Positions 53,535 to 62,860 of a stretch of DNA of 64,000 nucleotides are shown in pieces (the stretch's first letter is position 1; every line of letters starts with the position of its first letter). Position numbers and translations under genes: made by a program. Origin of the DNA: Nesterenkonia natronophila. Its GTDB lineage: Bacteria > Actinomycetota > Actinomycetes > Actinomycetales > Micrococcaceae. Below the pieces are notes generated by a model. The model was not told where the DNA came from and ran no database searches. It was given only the letters and a program-made list of their open reading frames with translations. The stretch is from NCBI RefSeq assembly GCF_003595215.1, contig NZ_QYZP01000003.1:496001-560000 (forward strand), read 5' to 3'.

Positions 53535-55454
53535 CTACAAGTTCCTGCGAAGCACAGGAAGCAGATCGTCAATCACCCCCGCGTCCTCGATCGTCGAGGG
53601 CACGATGTAGTCCTTGCCGTCAGCGATCTGGCGCATCGTCTTGCGCAGGATCTTCCCGGATCGAGTCTTCGGCAGTGCGGGCACCACGGCCACCTCTTTG
53701 AAGTCGGCCACCGGGCCGATGCTTGACCTCACGTGGGCCACCAGCTCCTTGCGCAGTTGATCCTCAGAGATGTCCGCTCCAGTCTTCAACACCAGGAAGC
53801 CTGCTGGACGCTGACCTTTGAGCTCGTCGGCCAGGCCTATCACCGCGCATTCAGCCACGGCCGGGTGCTCAGCTACTGCCGCCTCGATTTCTCCAGTGGA
53901 GAGTCGGTGGCCGGAGACGTTGATGACGTCGTCAGTGCGGCCCATAACAAAGATGTAACCGTCCTCATCGACGTACCCGGAATCCCCGGTGGTGTAGTAG
54001 CCCTCGAAAGCACTCAGATAAGAGTCGACATAACGGGCGTCGTCGCCCCACAGCGTGTAGAGAGTGCCCGGTGGGAGTGGCAACTTGATCGCAATGTTGC
54101 CCTCCTGCCCCGCTGGCAACGGCTCCCCCAAGGGGTCCAGCACCGAGATGTCGTAACCTACCATCGGCAGAGTAGCGGAGCCCACCTTGATTGGAAGCTG
54201 TTCGATGCCCACTGGGTTCGCGGCGATGGGCCACCCGGTTTCCGTCTGCCACCAGTTGTCGATCACCGGCACATTCAGTGCCTCGCCGATCCAGCGCTGA
54301 GTCTCTGGGTCCAACCGCTCCCCTGCTGAGAAGAGGTACTTCAGGCTGGTGATGTCATATTCGCCGACTGCCGCGGCGTCAGGGTCCGCTTTGCGGATCG
54401 CTCGCAGTGCAGTGGGGGCAGTGAAGAGGGAGGTGATGCGGTGCTGCTGGACCATCCGCCAGAATGCTCCCGCATCCGGAGTGCCGATAGGTTTTCCCTC
54501 ATAGAGCACGCTGGTAGCCCCCGCCAGCAACGGCGCGTAGACGATGTAGGAGTGGCCCACCACCCAGCCGACGTCAGAAGCGGTGAGCAGCGTCTGCCCC
54601 GGTCCGACGTCGAATATCGCCGGCATCGACCAATTCAGCGCCACAGCGGTTCCGCCCTGGTCCCGTACCACTCCCTTTGGCTTGCCGGTCGTCCCCGAGG
54701 TGTAGAGCACATACAACGGGTGGGTGGCGTCGACGCTGGCCGGTCCGGCTGGTTCAGCCTGCGCGGTGACGGCCTCCCAGTCATGCCATGCAGCCGCAGT
54801 CAGCTGGGAGACCTCCTCCACACTGGATTCGAACCCATCACGGTGGACGACGATGACGTCGCGCACTTGATGCTCGGCACGCTGGACTGCCTCTGCCACT
54901 TTGGGCAGGTATTCGATCCGGCGGGAGGGTTCGACGCCGCCGGTGGCGGTGAGCACAGTGTCGGGAGCGGCGTCGTCTATCCTGGCGGCAATCTCTCTTG
55001 CGGCAAATCCGCCGAAGACCACCGAGTGCACTGCTCCCACTCGGGCGCAGGCCAGCATGGATATCACCGCCTGCGGGATCATGGGCATGTAGAGCAGCAC
55101 CCGGTCCCCTGATTTCACGCCGAGTTCAGAGAGGGCCCCGGCTGCTGCGGAGACCTCGTTCAGCAGTTCGGAATAGGTGTAGGTGCGGGAATTTTCCGTC
55201 ACTGCGGAGTCGTAGATCAGGGCAGCCCGGTCCCCGTGTCCGGCCGCGACATGGCGATCGAGCGCATTATGGGTGATGTTGAGCTTACCGTCAGGAAACC
55301 AACGGTAAAGCGGTGCGGCAGAGTCATCGACAGCGGTGGTGGGAAACATGTCCCAGTCCAATCCGGCGGCTGCCTCAAGCCAGAACGCCTCCGGCTCAGT
55401 GATGGACTTGTGGTGAGTCTCACGGTAGGAAGTGGAGGTTTGAGAGAGGGACAT
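53535..55454 (-). CDS. prpE: Propionyl-CoA synthetase (AMP-forming)
   Basis: PrpE activates propionate to propionyl-CoA. It is an acyl-CoA synthetase with the N-terminal ACAS domain, the A3 motif YTSGTTGKPKGVVRDQGG (about residue 262; the RDQGG end is typical of PrpE) and the C-terminal PKTRSGKILRKTM with the acylatable lysine. Divergent from gntR-prpDBC. Acetyl-CoA synthetase is the alternative, but the context decides for propionate. Start at ATG 55454. Confidence 0.88.
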   Translation of the reverse strand: MSLSQTSTSYRETHHKSITEPEAFWLEAAAGLDWDMFPTTAVDDSAAPLYRWFPDGKLNITHNALDRHVAAGHGDRAALIYDSAVTENSRTYTYSELLNEVSAAAGALSELGVKSGDRVLLYMPMIPQAVISMLACARVGAVHSVVFGGFAAREIAARIDDAAPDTVLTATGGVEPSRRIEYLPKVAEAVQRAEHQVRDVIVVHRDGFESSVEEVSQLTAAAWHDWEAVTAQAEPAGPASVDATHPLYVLYTSGTTGKPKGVVRDQGGTAVALNWSMPAIFDVGPGQTLLTASDVGWVVGHSYIVYAPLLAGATSVLYEGKPIGTPDAGAFWRMVQQHRITSLFTAPTALRAIRKADPDAAAVGEYDITSLKYLFSAGERLDPETQRWIGEALNVPVIDNWWQTETGWPIAANPVGIEQLPIKVGSATLPMVGYDISVLDPLGEPLPAGQEGNIAIKLPLPPGTLYTLWGDDARYVDSYLSAFEGYYTTGDSGYVDEDGYIFVMGRTDDVINVSGHRLSTGEIEAAVAEHPAVAECAVIGLADELKGQRPAGFLVLKTGADISEDQLRKELVAHVRSSIGPVADFKEVAVVPALPKTRSGKILRKTMRQIADGKDYIVPSTIEDAGVIDDLLPVLRRNL

Positions 55455-55522
55455 AAATACTCCTTCGCACAGCAACAATGGTGTGGCGTCAGTCACTTGT
55501 AGTGTAGCCCGCACATCTAGTC

Positions 55523-55531
55523 TTGTATACA
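55523..55531. promoter_or_regulatory. GntR/FadR-type operator, prpE side
   Basis: TTGTATACA, with a palindromic TGTATACA core, fits the T-GT-N-AC-A operators of FadR-subfamily GntR proteins. It lies 69 bases upstream of prpE, within the 160-base divergent gap. Confidence 0.6.
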
Positions 55532-55597
55532 CAGACTGCACGGATCGCCCGAAAAATGACCCCTTTTTCTGGTAGGGAGTGCCTAAACGGGTCATTC

Positions 55598-55606
55598 TTG
55601 TATACA
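55598..55606. promoter_or_regulatory. GntR/FadR-type operator and -10, gntR side
   Basis: A second TTGTATACA, identical to the first and 75 bases away. Its TATACA also looks like the -10 of gntR, eight bases before the gntR ATG, so binding would block a probably leaderless gntR-prp transcript. Confidence 0.6.
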
Positions 55607-55614
55607 CTGCAGGT

Positions 55615-56256
55615 ATGCGAGCCAGTGATACTGCCTACACTGCCCTACAGGAGGACATCCTGGAGGGCCGCTTAGCCCCCGGCACAGTCCTGGGTGAAGT
55701 TGGGCAGTCGGAGCGGCTCGGTGTCTCCCGCACGCCTATTAGGGAGGCGTTCTCCAGGCTGATTGCCGCCGGTCTGGCTGTTCAACACCCCGGGCGCGGG
55801 ACTGTGGTCAGCGATATTTCACTGGAGGACGTGGACCGCCTATTTGAAGTCCGCATCCCCCTCGAAACGCAGGCCGCAGGGTTAGCCGCACAGCGCGGAA
55901 CCCCGGAGGTCTTCACCGCCCTGGCCGAAGAGTTCCGTCAGGCAAAGCTCGCGCCCGAGGCTGAGAGCCACTACAAGTTGGCTGCCCGTATGGATGAGGC
56001 CATCGACACGTCGGTGGGCAACCCCTACCTAAGCACCATGCTTGCCAACCTCCGCGTGCACCTGATCCGGGTGCGCCGCCTGGCAAAGGATCAGCCTGAA
56101 CGGCTGGCTGAGTCAGCCGCAGAGCACCGAGACATTTGCCTGGGCATCGCCTCCGGGGACTCTCAGATGGCTGAGGCTGCTACGAGCCTGCACCTGCGTC
56201 GAAGTCTTGCCTATATTTCCGAACTGCGACAAGCCGAACCGGTACCGTCACCATGA
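55615..56256 (+). CDS. GntR-family (FadR-subfamily) regulator of propionate catabolism
   Basis: The N-terminal winged helix is clear: [18 protein letters not shown] and [22 protein letters not shown] helical FCD effector domain follows with metal-site type histidines ([19 protein letters not shown]). It is the first gene of the prpD-prpB-prpC run and faces prpE, so it probably controls the propionate module. Effector could be a propionyl or methylcitrate intermediate. Start ATG 55615. Confidence 0.9.
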   Translation: MRASDTAYTALQEDILEGRLAPGTVLGEVGQSERLGVSRTPIREAFSRLIAAGLAVQHPGRGTVVSDISLEDVDRLFEVRIPLETQAAGLAAQRGTPEVFTALAEEFRQAKLAPEAESHYKLAARMDEAIDTSVGNPYLSTMLANLRVHLIRVRRLAKDQPERLAESAAEHRDICLGIASGDSQMAEAATSLHLRRSLAYISELRQAEPVPSP

Positions 56257-56272
56257 GAGGACACCCCACCAC

Positions 56273-57790
56273 ATGATCGAGCACAAAGTACGGGTCCACC
56301 CCAGCAAAGCCAACCTGGCCCGCGAAGACCAATTAGCGTACAAGATAGCCCAGGTCGCCGTGGATGAGGTGGCTGTGGAGGACGACGTGACCGAGATGGT
56401 CATCAACCGAGTGATCGACAACGCGTCTGTGGCCGTGGCGTCACTGACCCGCGCACCGATCGTCTCGGCCCGAGCCCAAGCGCTGGACCACCCGGTCTCC
56501 GCCAACGGCACTGGAGCCTCGATCTTCGGCATCAACCAGAAGTCGTCGCCCGAATGGGCCGCCTGGGCCAACGGCGTAGCCGTGCGCGAACTGGATTTCC
56601 ACGACACCTTTCTCGCCGCGGACTACTCCCACCCGGGTGACAACATCCCGGCCATCCTCGCCGTGGCCCAGCACACCGGACGCTCAGGTGCTGACGTCGT
56701 TCGCGGGTTGGCTACGGGTTATGAGATCCAGGTGGATCTGGTGAAAGCGATATGCCTGCACAAACACAAGATTGACCATGTGGCTCACCTGGGACCATCG
56801 GCCGCCGCCGGAATCGGCACCATGTTGGGTCTGGACGCGGAGACCATCTTCCAGGCCGTGGGCCAGGCGCTGCACACCACTACCGCAACCCGCCAGTCAC
56901 GCAAGGGTGAGATTTCCACGTGGAAGGCCCACGCGCCGGCCTTTGCTGGAAAGATGGCCGTGGAGGCCGTGGACCGTTCGATGCGAGGACAGACCTCACC
57001 GGTGCCCATCTACGAAGGTGAGGACGGCGTGATTGCATGGATCCTGGACGGTCCCAACGCCGAATACACTGTCCCTCTGCCTGCTCCCGGTGAGGCTAAA
57101 CGCGCCCTCCTGGACACCTACACCAAGGAGCACTCCGCCGAGTACCAGGCCCAAGCGTGGATCGACCTGGCCCGAAAGCTGCATCACGAGCACCCAGAGG
57201 TGACGGATCCTGCGAATGTGGAGTCGGTCTTGATCCGCACCAGCCACCACACTCATTTTGTCATCGGCTCCGGGGCCAATGACCCCCAGAAGTACGAACC
57301 AACGGCCTCCAGAGAAACACTCGACCACTCAATTCCCTACATCTTCACGGTGGCCCTGCAGGACGGCAGCTGGCATCACGGTGACTCCTACGCTCCGGAA
57401 CGGGCTGGCCGTCCGGACACGGTGGAGCTGTGGCATAAGGTCGCCACTGAGGAGGACCCGGAGTGGACCCGCCGGTACCACTCGTTGGACATCTCTGAGA
57501 AAGCTTTCGGTGGTTCCGTGGAGATTCGACTGACTGATGGAGGCACCATCACCGATGAGATCGCTGTGGCAGACGCCCACCCGCTGGGTGCCCGGCCGTT
57601 CGCTCGCGAGCAGTACATCGCCAAGTTCCGTTCCCTGGCGGCCGGTATCATCGACGACGCCGAGGCCAACCGGTTCCTCGAGACTGCACAGCGACTGCCC
57701 GAGCTGGCCGCCGATGAGCTTGTGGGTCTCAACATCCAAGCTGCTGCCGGCGTCGTCGATCTCTCCGTCTCTCCCAAAGGGCTGTTCTGA
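56273..57790 (+). CDS. prpD: 2-methylcitrate dehydratase
   Basis: PrpD dehydrates 2-methylcitrate to 2-methyl-cis-aconitate. The 505-residue MmgE/PrpD-family protein has [20 protein letters not shown] (about residue 105-125), [21 protein letters not shown] and [21 protein letters not shown] start at ATG 56273 ([12 protein letters not shown]), 16 bases after gntR. The stop overlaps the prpB ATG by one base. Confidence 0.94.
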   Translation: MIEHKVRVHPSKANLAREDQLAYKIAQVAVDEVAVEDDVTEMVINRVIDNASVAVASLTRAPIVSARAQALDHPVSANGTGASIFGINQKSSPEWAAWANGVAVRELDFHDTFLAADYSHPGDNIPAILAVAQHTGRSGADVVRGLATGYEIQVDLVKAICLHKHKIDHVAHLGPSAAAGIGTMLGLDAETIFQAVGQALHTTTATRQSRKGEISTWKAHAPAFAGKMAVEAVDRSMRGQTSPVPIYEGEDGVIAWILDGPNAEYTVPLPAPGEAKRALLDTYTKEHSAEYQAQAWIDLARKLHHEHPEVTDPANVESVLIRTSHHTHFVIGSGANDPQKYEPTASRETLDHSIPYIFTVALQDGSWHHGDSYAPERAGRPDTVELWHKVATEEDPEWTRRYHSLDISEKAFGGSVEIRLTDGGTITDEIAVADAHPLGARPFAREQYIAKFRSLAAGIIDDAEANRFLETAQRLPELAADELVGLNIQAAAGVVDLSVSPKGLF

Positions 57791-58716
57791 TGTTGTACGC
57801 AACAACCACACCTGAGCAGAAGCGCGCCCACCTGCGGAGGATCCTGACCCCAGGGGCCGGCCGGCAGTTTCCGGGCACGTTCACTCCTCTGAGCGCACCC
57901 CTGATCCAGGAGAAAGGGTTTGACGGTCTCTACGTCTCCGGGGCGGTGTTGGCTAACGAGCTCGGTCTGCCAGATATCGGGCTGACCACGCTGACTGAAG
58001 TCGCCCATCGGGCTGGGCAGATCGCCCGGATGTCCGATCTGCCCACCATCGCTGACGCTGACACTGGTTTTGGTGAGCCGATGAACGTCGCCCGAACCAT
58101 TCACGAGCTGGAGAACGCTGGTCTTGCCGGGTGCCACATCGAGGACCAGGTCAATCCCAAGCGCTGCGGACACCTGGACGGCAAAGCCACGGTGGATACG
58201 GAGACTGCCACCAAGCGGATCCGTGCGGCGGCGCAAGCCCGCCGGGATGAAAACTTCCTGATCATGGCGCGGACGGACCTGCGCGCAGCCGAAGGACTGG
58301 ACGCCGCTGTGGAGCGCGCTCAGGCCCTGGTCGCCGCAGGGGCTGACGCCATCTTCCCCGAGGCCATGAAGGACCTCAGCGAGTTCGAGGCCATGTGCAG
58401 CGCGGTGGACGTACCAGTGCTGGCGAATATGACCGAGTTCGGAAAATCTGAGCTGTTCACCCGCGAGCAACTGGCTGCCGCCGGGGTGGCACTCATCATC
58501 TATCCGGTCACGTCGCTGCGCTCGGCGATGGGCGCCATTGAACGTACGCTGGACACCATAGCCGCCCAAGGTACCCAGGAGCCGGCGGTGCAGGAGATGA
58601 TGACTCGTGCACGGCTGTATGAGCTGGTGGACTACGAGGCCTACAGCAGTTTTGACGCCGGGGTCTTCGACTTCGACGTGCCAGAACGTTTTACAGATCA
58701 AGGAGCGCAAGGATGA
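57790..58716 (+). CDS. prpB: 2-methylisocitrate lyase
   Basis: PrpB cleaves 2-methylisocitrate to pyruvate and succinate. It belongs to the isocitrate lyase/PEP mutase superfamily: DADTGFGEPMNVARTI (about residue 90), HIEDQVNPKRCGHLDGK with the catalytic cysteine in KRCGH (about 125), and IMARTDLRA. The TGATG overlap with prpD and four-base overlap with prpC show a tight operon. Confidence 0.95.
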   Translation: MLYATTTPEQKRAHLRRILTPGAGRQFPGTFTPLSAPLIQEKGFDGLYVSGAVLANELGLPDIGLTTLTEVAHRAGQIARMSDLPTIADADTGFGEPMNVARTIHELENAGLAGCHIEDQVNPKRCGHLDGKATVDTETATKRIRAAAQARRDENFLIMARTDLRAAEGLDAAVERAQALVAAGADAIFPEAMKDLSEFEAMCSAVDVPVLANMTEFGKSELFTREQLAAAGVALIIYPVTSLRSAMGAIERTLDTIAAQGTQEPAVQEMMTRARLYELVDYEAYSSFDAGVFDFDVPERFTDQGAQG

Positions 58717-59849
58717 CTGAGAACACTGTGTACAAGGGCCTAGCTGGCGTCGTCGCTGACTACACCGCCGTCTCCAAGGTCAACCCGGAGACGAACTCTC
58801 TGCTCTATCAGGGCTACCCGGTGCAGCAGCTCGCCGCTGAGCTGAACTTTGAAGCCGTGGCGCTGCTGCTGTGGAACGGTGACCTGCCGAACGACGATGA
58901 GCTCAGGGAGTTTGTTGAGTTTGAGCGCAGCCACCGGGCGCTGGCGCCAAATGTGCGGGCCGCAGTTGATCTGCTCCCCACTGACTGCCATCCCATGGAC
59001 GTAGGACGCACTGCAGTCTCGGTGATGGGCGCAAATGATCCGGATTCGGAAGACTCCGAACGCTCCACAGAGTTGCTCAAGGCCAAGAAGCTCTTTGCCG
59101 CGTTTCCTGCAGTGGTGGCATATGATCAGCGCCGCCGGCGTGGCCAGGACCTCGTTGAGCCTCGCGATGATCTGGACTACTCGCAGAACTTTCTGTGGAT
59201 GACATTCGGTGAGGAAGCCCCGCCGGAAGTTGTGGACGCGTTCCGAGTATCGATGGTCCTATACGCTGAGCACTCCTTCAACGCCTCCACGTTCACTGCC
59301 CGGGTTGTCACTTCAACTTTGGCAGATCTGCATTCGGCGGTTACTGCGGCCATCGGAGCGCTGAAGGGTTCCCTCCATGGCGGTGCGAATGAAGCTGTAA
59401 TGCACACCTTTGAAGAGATTGGAATCCGCAAGGAGGAGACGCGTGACGAGGCTGCGACGCGTTCCAAGGCGTGGATGGAGAACGCTTTGGCCGAAAAACG
59501 TAAGGTGATGGGCTTCGGCCACCGCGTGTACAAGCATGGTGACTCCCGCGTGCCGACGATGAAGAATGCGTTGGACGCTATGGTGGAGCACTACGGCCGG
59601 GGTGAGATCATGGGCCTCTACGACGGGCTCGAATCTGCCATGGACGAGGCTAAGGGCATCAAACCCAACCTTGACTACCCGGCTGGACCCACCTATCACC
59701 TCATGGGCTTCGACACAGAGATGTTCACGCCCCTGTTCATCGCTTCCCGGATTACTGGATGGACTGCCCACATTATGGAGCAGCGCGCGAATAACTCCCT
59801 GATCCGCCCACTGAGTGAGTACAACGGCCCAGACGAGCGGCACATCTAG
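58713..59849 (+). CDS. prpC: 2-methylcitrate synthase
   Basis: PrpC condenses propionyl-CoA with oxaloacetate. The citrate-synthase fold shows the catalytic histidines in GSLHGGANEAVMHTF (about residue 225) and MGFGHRVYKHGDSR (about 270), and the aspartate region YPAGPTYHLMG. The length of 378 and the prp context mark it as PrpC rather than housekeeping citrate synthase. Last gene of the operon. Confidence 0.94.
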   Translation: MTENTVYKGLAGVVADYTAVSKVNPETNSLLYQGYPVQQLAAELNFEAVALLLWNGDLPNDDELREFVEFERSHRALAPNVRAAVDLLPTDCHPMDVGRTAVSVMGANDPDSEDSERSTELLKAKKLFAAFPAVVAYDQRRRRGQDLVEPRDDLDYSQNFLWMTFGEEAPPEVVDAFRVSMVLYAEHSFNASTFTARVVTSTLADLHSAVTAAIGALKGSLHGGANEAVMHTFEEIGIRKEETRDEAATRSKAWMENALAEKRKVMGFGHRVYKHGDSRVPTMKNALDAMVEHYGRGEIMGLYDGLESAMDEAKGIKPNLDYPAGPTYHLMGFDTEMFTPLFIASRITGWTAHIMEQRANNSLIRPLSEYNGPDERHI

Positions 59850-59876
59850 AAGAGGGCATCACCTACCTGCCGGGAG

Positions 59877-59895
59877 GTGGTGCCGCCGGCATCAC
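59877..59895. terminator. Possible hairpin terminator between prpC and the alcohol dehydrogenase gene
   Basis: GTGGTGCC-GCC-GGCATCAC forms an eight-pair stem with one G-U and a three-base loop, 28 bases after the prpC stop in a convergent gap. It has no T tract, so it is a weak candidate. Confidence 0.35.
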
Positions 59896-59955
59896 GGATG
59901 GCTGCCTTGTCCGCCCCAGCCCGCACCACCGCCCAAAGGGCCCAAGGGCCCAAGT

Positions 59956-61038
59956 TCAGGGTCGAATGACTGCAACCCCCGGCTGAGTGCCACGCGACAT
60001 CGCCGCTAGAGCATCAGGCACATCATCGAGCCCGAGCTCTCGAGTGACCAACACACCAGGGTCCACTGCCCCTGTAAGGAGCAGGTCGAGGAGCGCTGGA
60101 TAGTCTGCCGCGGCCATGCCATGGCTGCCCAGAATAGACAGCTCCAGAGCCACTACTCGAGGGATGAGGGTGCGCGGGACCTCCGCGAAAAGTCCTACCT
60201 GTACGTGGCGGCCCAGGGGGTCGAGGCTGCGTAGGGCGGCCTCGAGAGTTTCAGAACGGCCGAGGGCCTCCAGTGTGACGTGCGGCCCGGGTAAGGCGCT
60301 TTGGCTGCCTGGCGCCTGGACACCCTCTCTCGTCAGATCCGACGCAACAGCACGGACCTCCGCTGCTACTTCCTCAGGGGATAGCCCGGTGGGGTTCACA
60401 CAGCCTGCGGCTCCGATGCTTCGTGCGAGCTCAAGGGCCCCGGGAGACACGTCGACCGCAATGGCCCGGGCCCCCATAGCCTGGGCGAGCATCACCGCAG
60501 AGAGCCCTACACCTCCACAGCCGAAGACTGCCACAATTTCACCGCGGCGCACTTGCGCACGATCACGTAGCGCACGGAATGCGGTGGCGAAACGGCATCC
60601 CAATGAGGCGACGCTTGCTCCGGGAAGGCTTTCCGGGACAACAACGAGGTTGTGTGAGGCGGCCGGCACTACCACCTGCTCGGCCCAAGACCCGTCATAG
60701 GTGAAGCCAGGTTGGGTCTGGTTCGGGCAAATTTGGGATTCACCTGCGGTACACCAATCGCAGTTCCCGCACCCACACACAAATGGGGCAGTCACTCGCT
60801 GTCCGACCGACCACCCAGTGACTCCGGCACCGAGCGCTGAGATGCGTCCGACAAACTCGTGTCCGGGCACGTATGGAAGGAGTACGCCGTCGTCATGACC
60901 GGCGAAGGCGTGGAAGTCACTGCGGCACAGGCCGGTGAGCTCAACGTCGATCACGGCTCCTCCGGCGGCGGCCGTGGGGGTGGGAAGGTCGACAACCTGA
61001 GGAACCTCACCGAAAGCTGTGATGTGGACGGCACGCAT
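59956..61038 (-). CDS. Zinc-containing alcohol dehydrogenase family protein
   Basis: The 360-residue MDR enzyme has the catalytic zinc region CRSDFHAFAGHDDG and VPGHEFVG (Cys, His, Glu). Structural zinc cysteines are in FVCGCGNCDWCTAGESQIC, and the cofactor fold is VFGCGGVGLSAVMLAQ (about residue 175). The substrate is unknown. It faces the OFA transporter gene divergently across 210 AT-richer bases. Confidence 0.92.
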   Translation of the reverse strand: MRAVHITAFGEVPQVVDLPTPTAAAGGAVIDVELTGLCRSDFHAFAGHDDGVLLPYVPGHEFVGRISALGAGVTGWSVGQRVTAPFVCGCGNCDWCTAGESQICPNQTQPGFTYDGSWAEQVVVPAASHNLVVVPESLPGASVASLGCRFATAFRALRDRAQVRRGEIVAVFGCGGVGLSAVMLAQAMGARAIAVDVSPGALELARSIGAAGCVNPTGLSPEEVAAEVRAVASDLTREGVQAPGSQSALPGPHVTLEALGRSETLEAALRSLDPLGRHVQVGLFAEVPRTLIPRVVALELSILGSHGMAAADYPALLDLLLTGAVDPGVLVTRELGLDDVPDALAAMSRGTQPGVAVIRP

Positions 61039-61066
61039 CAGAGCATTCTACGAAACGCTGCTGAAA

Positions 61067-61082
61067 CTCTCACCGGTGAGAG
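61067..61082. promoter_or_regulatory. Perfect 16-bp palindrome upstream of the alcohol dehydrogenase gene
   Basis: CTCTCACCGGTGAGAG is a perfect palindrome 29 bases upstream of the dehydrogenase ATG, in the 210-base gap shared with the transporter gene. No T tract follows on either strand, so it looks more like an operator than a terminator. Confidence 0.5.
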
Positions 61083-61248
61083 TATTGCGATGAACTGTCG
61101 TTATCCAAAAAACCAGCCAAATCACGGTTTGCGTTCAGGAAAAGATGCATTTTGGCAAGCTTCTCATAAACCATTGCCCTACCACTATATTCGCTGATAT
61201 CAATTAGTTGTCGTGACCGCCGTCACCCGCCCCAGCTGAGGAGCTCGC

Positions 61249-62787
61249 ATGACAACTGTCCAGACGCCGACTAGATCCGCACCCATGCAACGCATCACTG
61301 CGGGCCCCGGCTTCAACCGCTGGCTGATCCCACCTGCAGCATTGGCAGTGCATTTCTGCATCGGACAGGCATACGCCACGAGCGTCTACAAGGCAGAGCT
61401 GGTCGCCCACTTCGAGTCCAGCCAGACTGCGGTCGGCATTATCTTCTCCATCGCGATTGTCATGCTCGGGCTCTCAGCTGCGCTCTTCGGCACGTGGGTC
61501 GACCGGAATGGGCCACGACGTGCCATGCTTGCCGCCACGACCTGCTGGGTCACCGGATTCGCCGTCGGCGCGCTGGGCATCTACGTCGAACAACTGTGGC
61601 TGGTGTATCTCGGCTACGGCTTCATCGGCGGCATAGGCCTAGGTATCGGCTACATCTCCCCTGTCTCGACGCTGATCAAGTGGTTCCCAGACCGGCCAGG
61701 TTTGGCCACAGGAATGGCGATCATGGGCTTCGGCGGGGGCGCAATGATCGCCAGTCCCCTCTCGTCTGCGGTGCTGCGCCTGTACGACGGCGGCGTTCCC
61801 GACGAGGGCCTACACACCGGCAACGCCGTCGCCGCTCTGTTTCTCACCCTCGGTGCGGTCTACCTGGTGGTCATGCTCTTCGGCGCGCTGATCGTTCGGG
61901 TTCCGCACCCCGATTGGAAGCCGGAGGGTTACGATCCCAACCAGGTGAAGCAGAAGTCGATGGTCACCACGGGGAATGTGAAAGCCAACACGGCTCTCAC
62001 CACCCCGCAGTTCTGGCTGCTGTGGATCATACTGTTCTGCAATGTCACCGCCGGCATCGGGATACTGGAACATGCTTCTCCGATGATCCAAGACTTCTTC
62101 CGGGGCGAGGACGGCAGTTCGACCGTAGCTGCCGCTGCTGCCGCCGGGTTCGTGGGCTTCCTGAGCCTGACAAACATGGCGGGCCGATTCATCTGGTCCT
62201 CGGTCTCCGACATTATCGGCCGGAAGAACATCTACTTGCTCTACCTGGGTGGCGGACTGCTTCTCTACGTGTCGCTCGCTGTCTGGGGTAGCGTATCGAT
62301 GGCACTGTTCATCGTCATCACGGGCATTATTCTGAGTTTCTATGGGGGCGGATTTTCAACCGTTCCAGCCTATCTTCGTGATCTCTTCGGCACCCTCCAA
62401 GTTGGCGCCATCCACGGTCGGCTGCTGACGGCCTGGTCCGCTGCGGGCATTGCCGGACCGCTCATAATCAACAGCATTCTCGACGCCAGCGGAGAACCAG
62501 GCACACTCACCGCCGCAGACTACCGGCCAGCTCTGTTCACTATGGTCGTGCTGCTCGCGATCGGGCTGACTGCCAACATATTGGTTCGCGCGGTCAGCGA
62601 TAAGCACCACGCAGAAAACGCGCCCAAGGAGCAAACCGACCGGACCGCAGCCGAAGAGTCCGAGGAGGTGGTGGAGCGCGCTAAGCATCCACGCGTCCCG
62701 ATAATGCTGGCCTGGATAGTCGTCGGAATCCCCCTGGCCTATGGGGTGCTGATGACCCTTAACAACGCCGTTCGGCTCTTTGCGTAG
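61249..62787 (+). CDS. OFA-family MFS transporter
   Basis: The 512-residue protein has 12 or more hydrophobic helices. The MFS motif region is FGTWVDRNGPRRAM, and the OFA-type segment GLGIGYISPVSTLIKWFPDRPGLATGMAIMGFG is split by helix 5. The family exchanges oxalate, formate or other small acids. A charged loop near the C-terminus (about 440-475) precedes a last helix. It lies 73 bases upstream of the formate dehydrogenase gene, which suggests formate as substrate; this is an inference. Confidence 0.92.
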   Translation: MTTVQTPTRSAPMQRITAGPGFNRWLIPPAALAVHFCIGQAYATSVYKAELVAHFESSQTAVGIIFSIAIVMLGLSAALFGTWVDRNGPRRAMLAATTCWVTGFAVGALGIYVEQLWLVYLGYGFIGGIGLGIGYISPVSTLIKWFPDRPGLATGMAIMGFGGGAMIASPLSSAVLRLYDGGVPDEGLHTGNAVAALFLTLGAVYLVVMLFGALIVRVPHPDWKPEGYDPNQVKQKSMVTTGNVKANTALTTPQFWLLWIILFCNVTAGIGILEHASPMIQDFFRGEDGSSTVAAAAAAGFVGFLSLTNMAGRFIWSSVSDIIGRKNIYLLYLGGGLLLYVSLAVWGSVSMALFIVITGIILSFYGGGFSTVPAYLRDLFGTLQVGAIHGRLLTAWSAAGIAGPLIINSILDASGEPGTLTAADYRPALFTMVVLLAIGLTANILVRAVSDKHHAENAPKEQTDRTAAEESEEVVERAKHPRVPIMLAWIVVGIPLAYGVLMTLNNAVRLFA

Positions 62788-62860
62788 GGGCGTGTTTGAC
62801 TCGCTCCGTCAGGTAAATGCGCGCCTCCCCAGCTTCATGACCGCGTGCTAACATCGCGAT

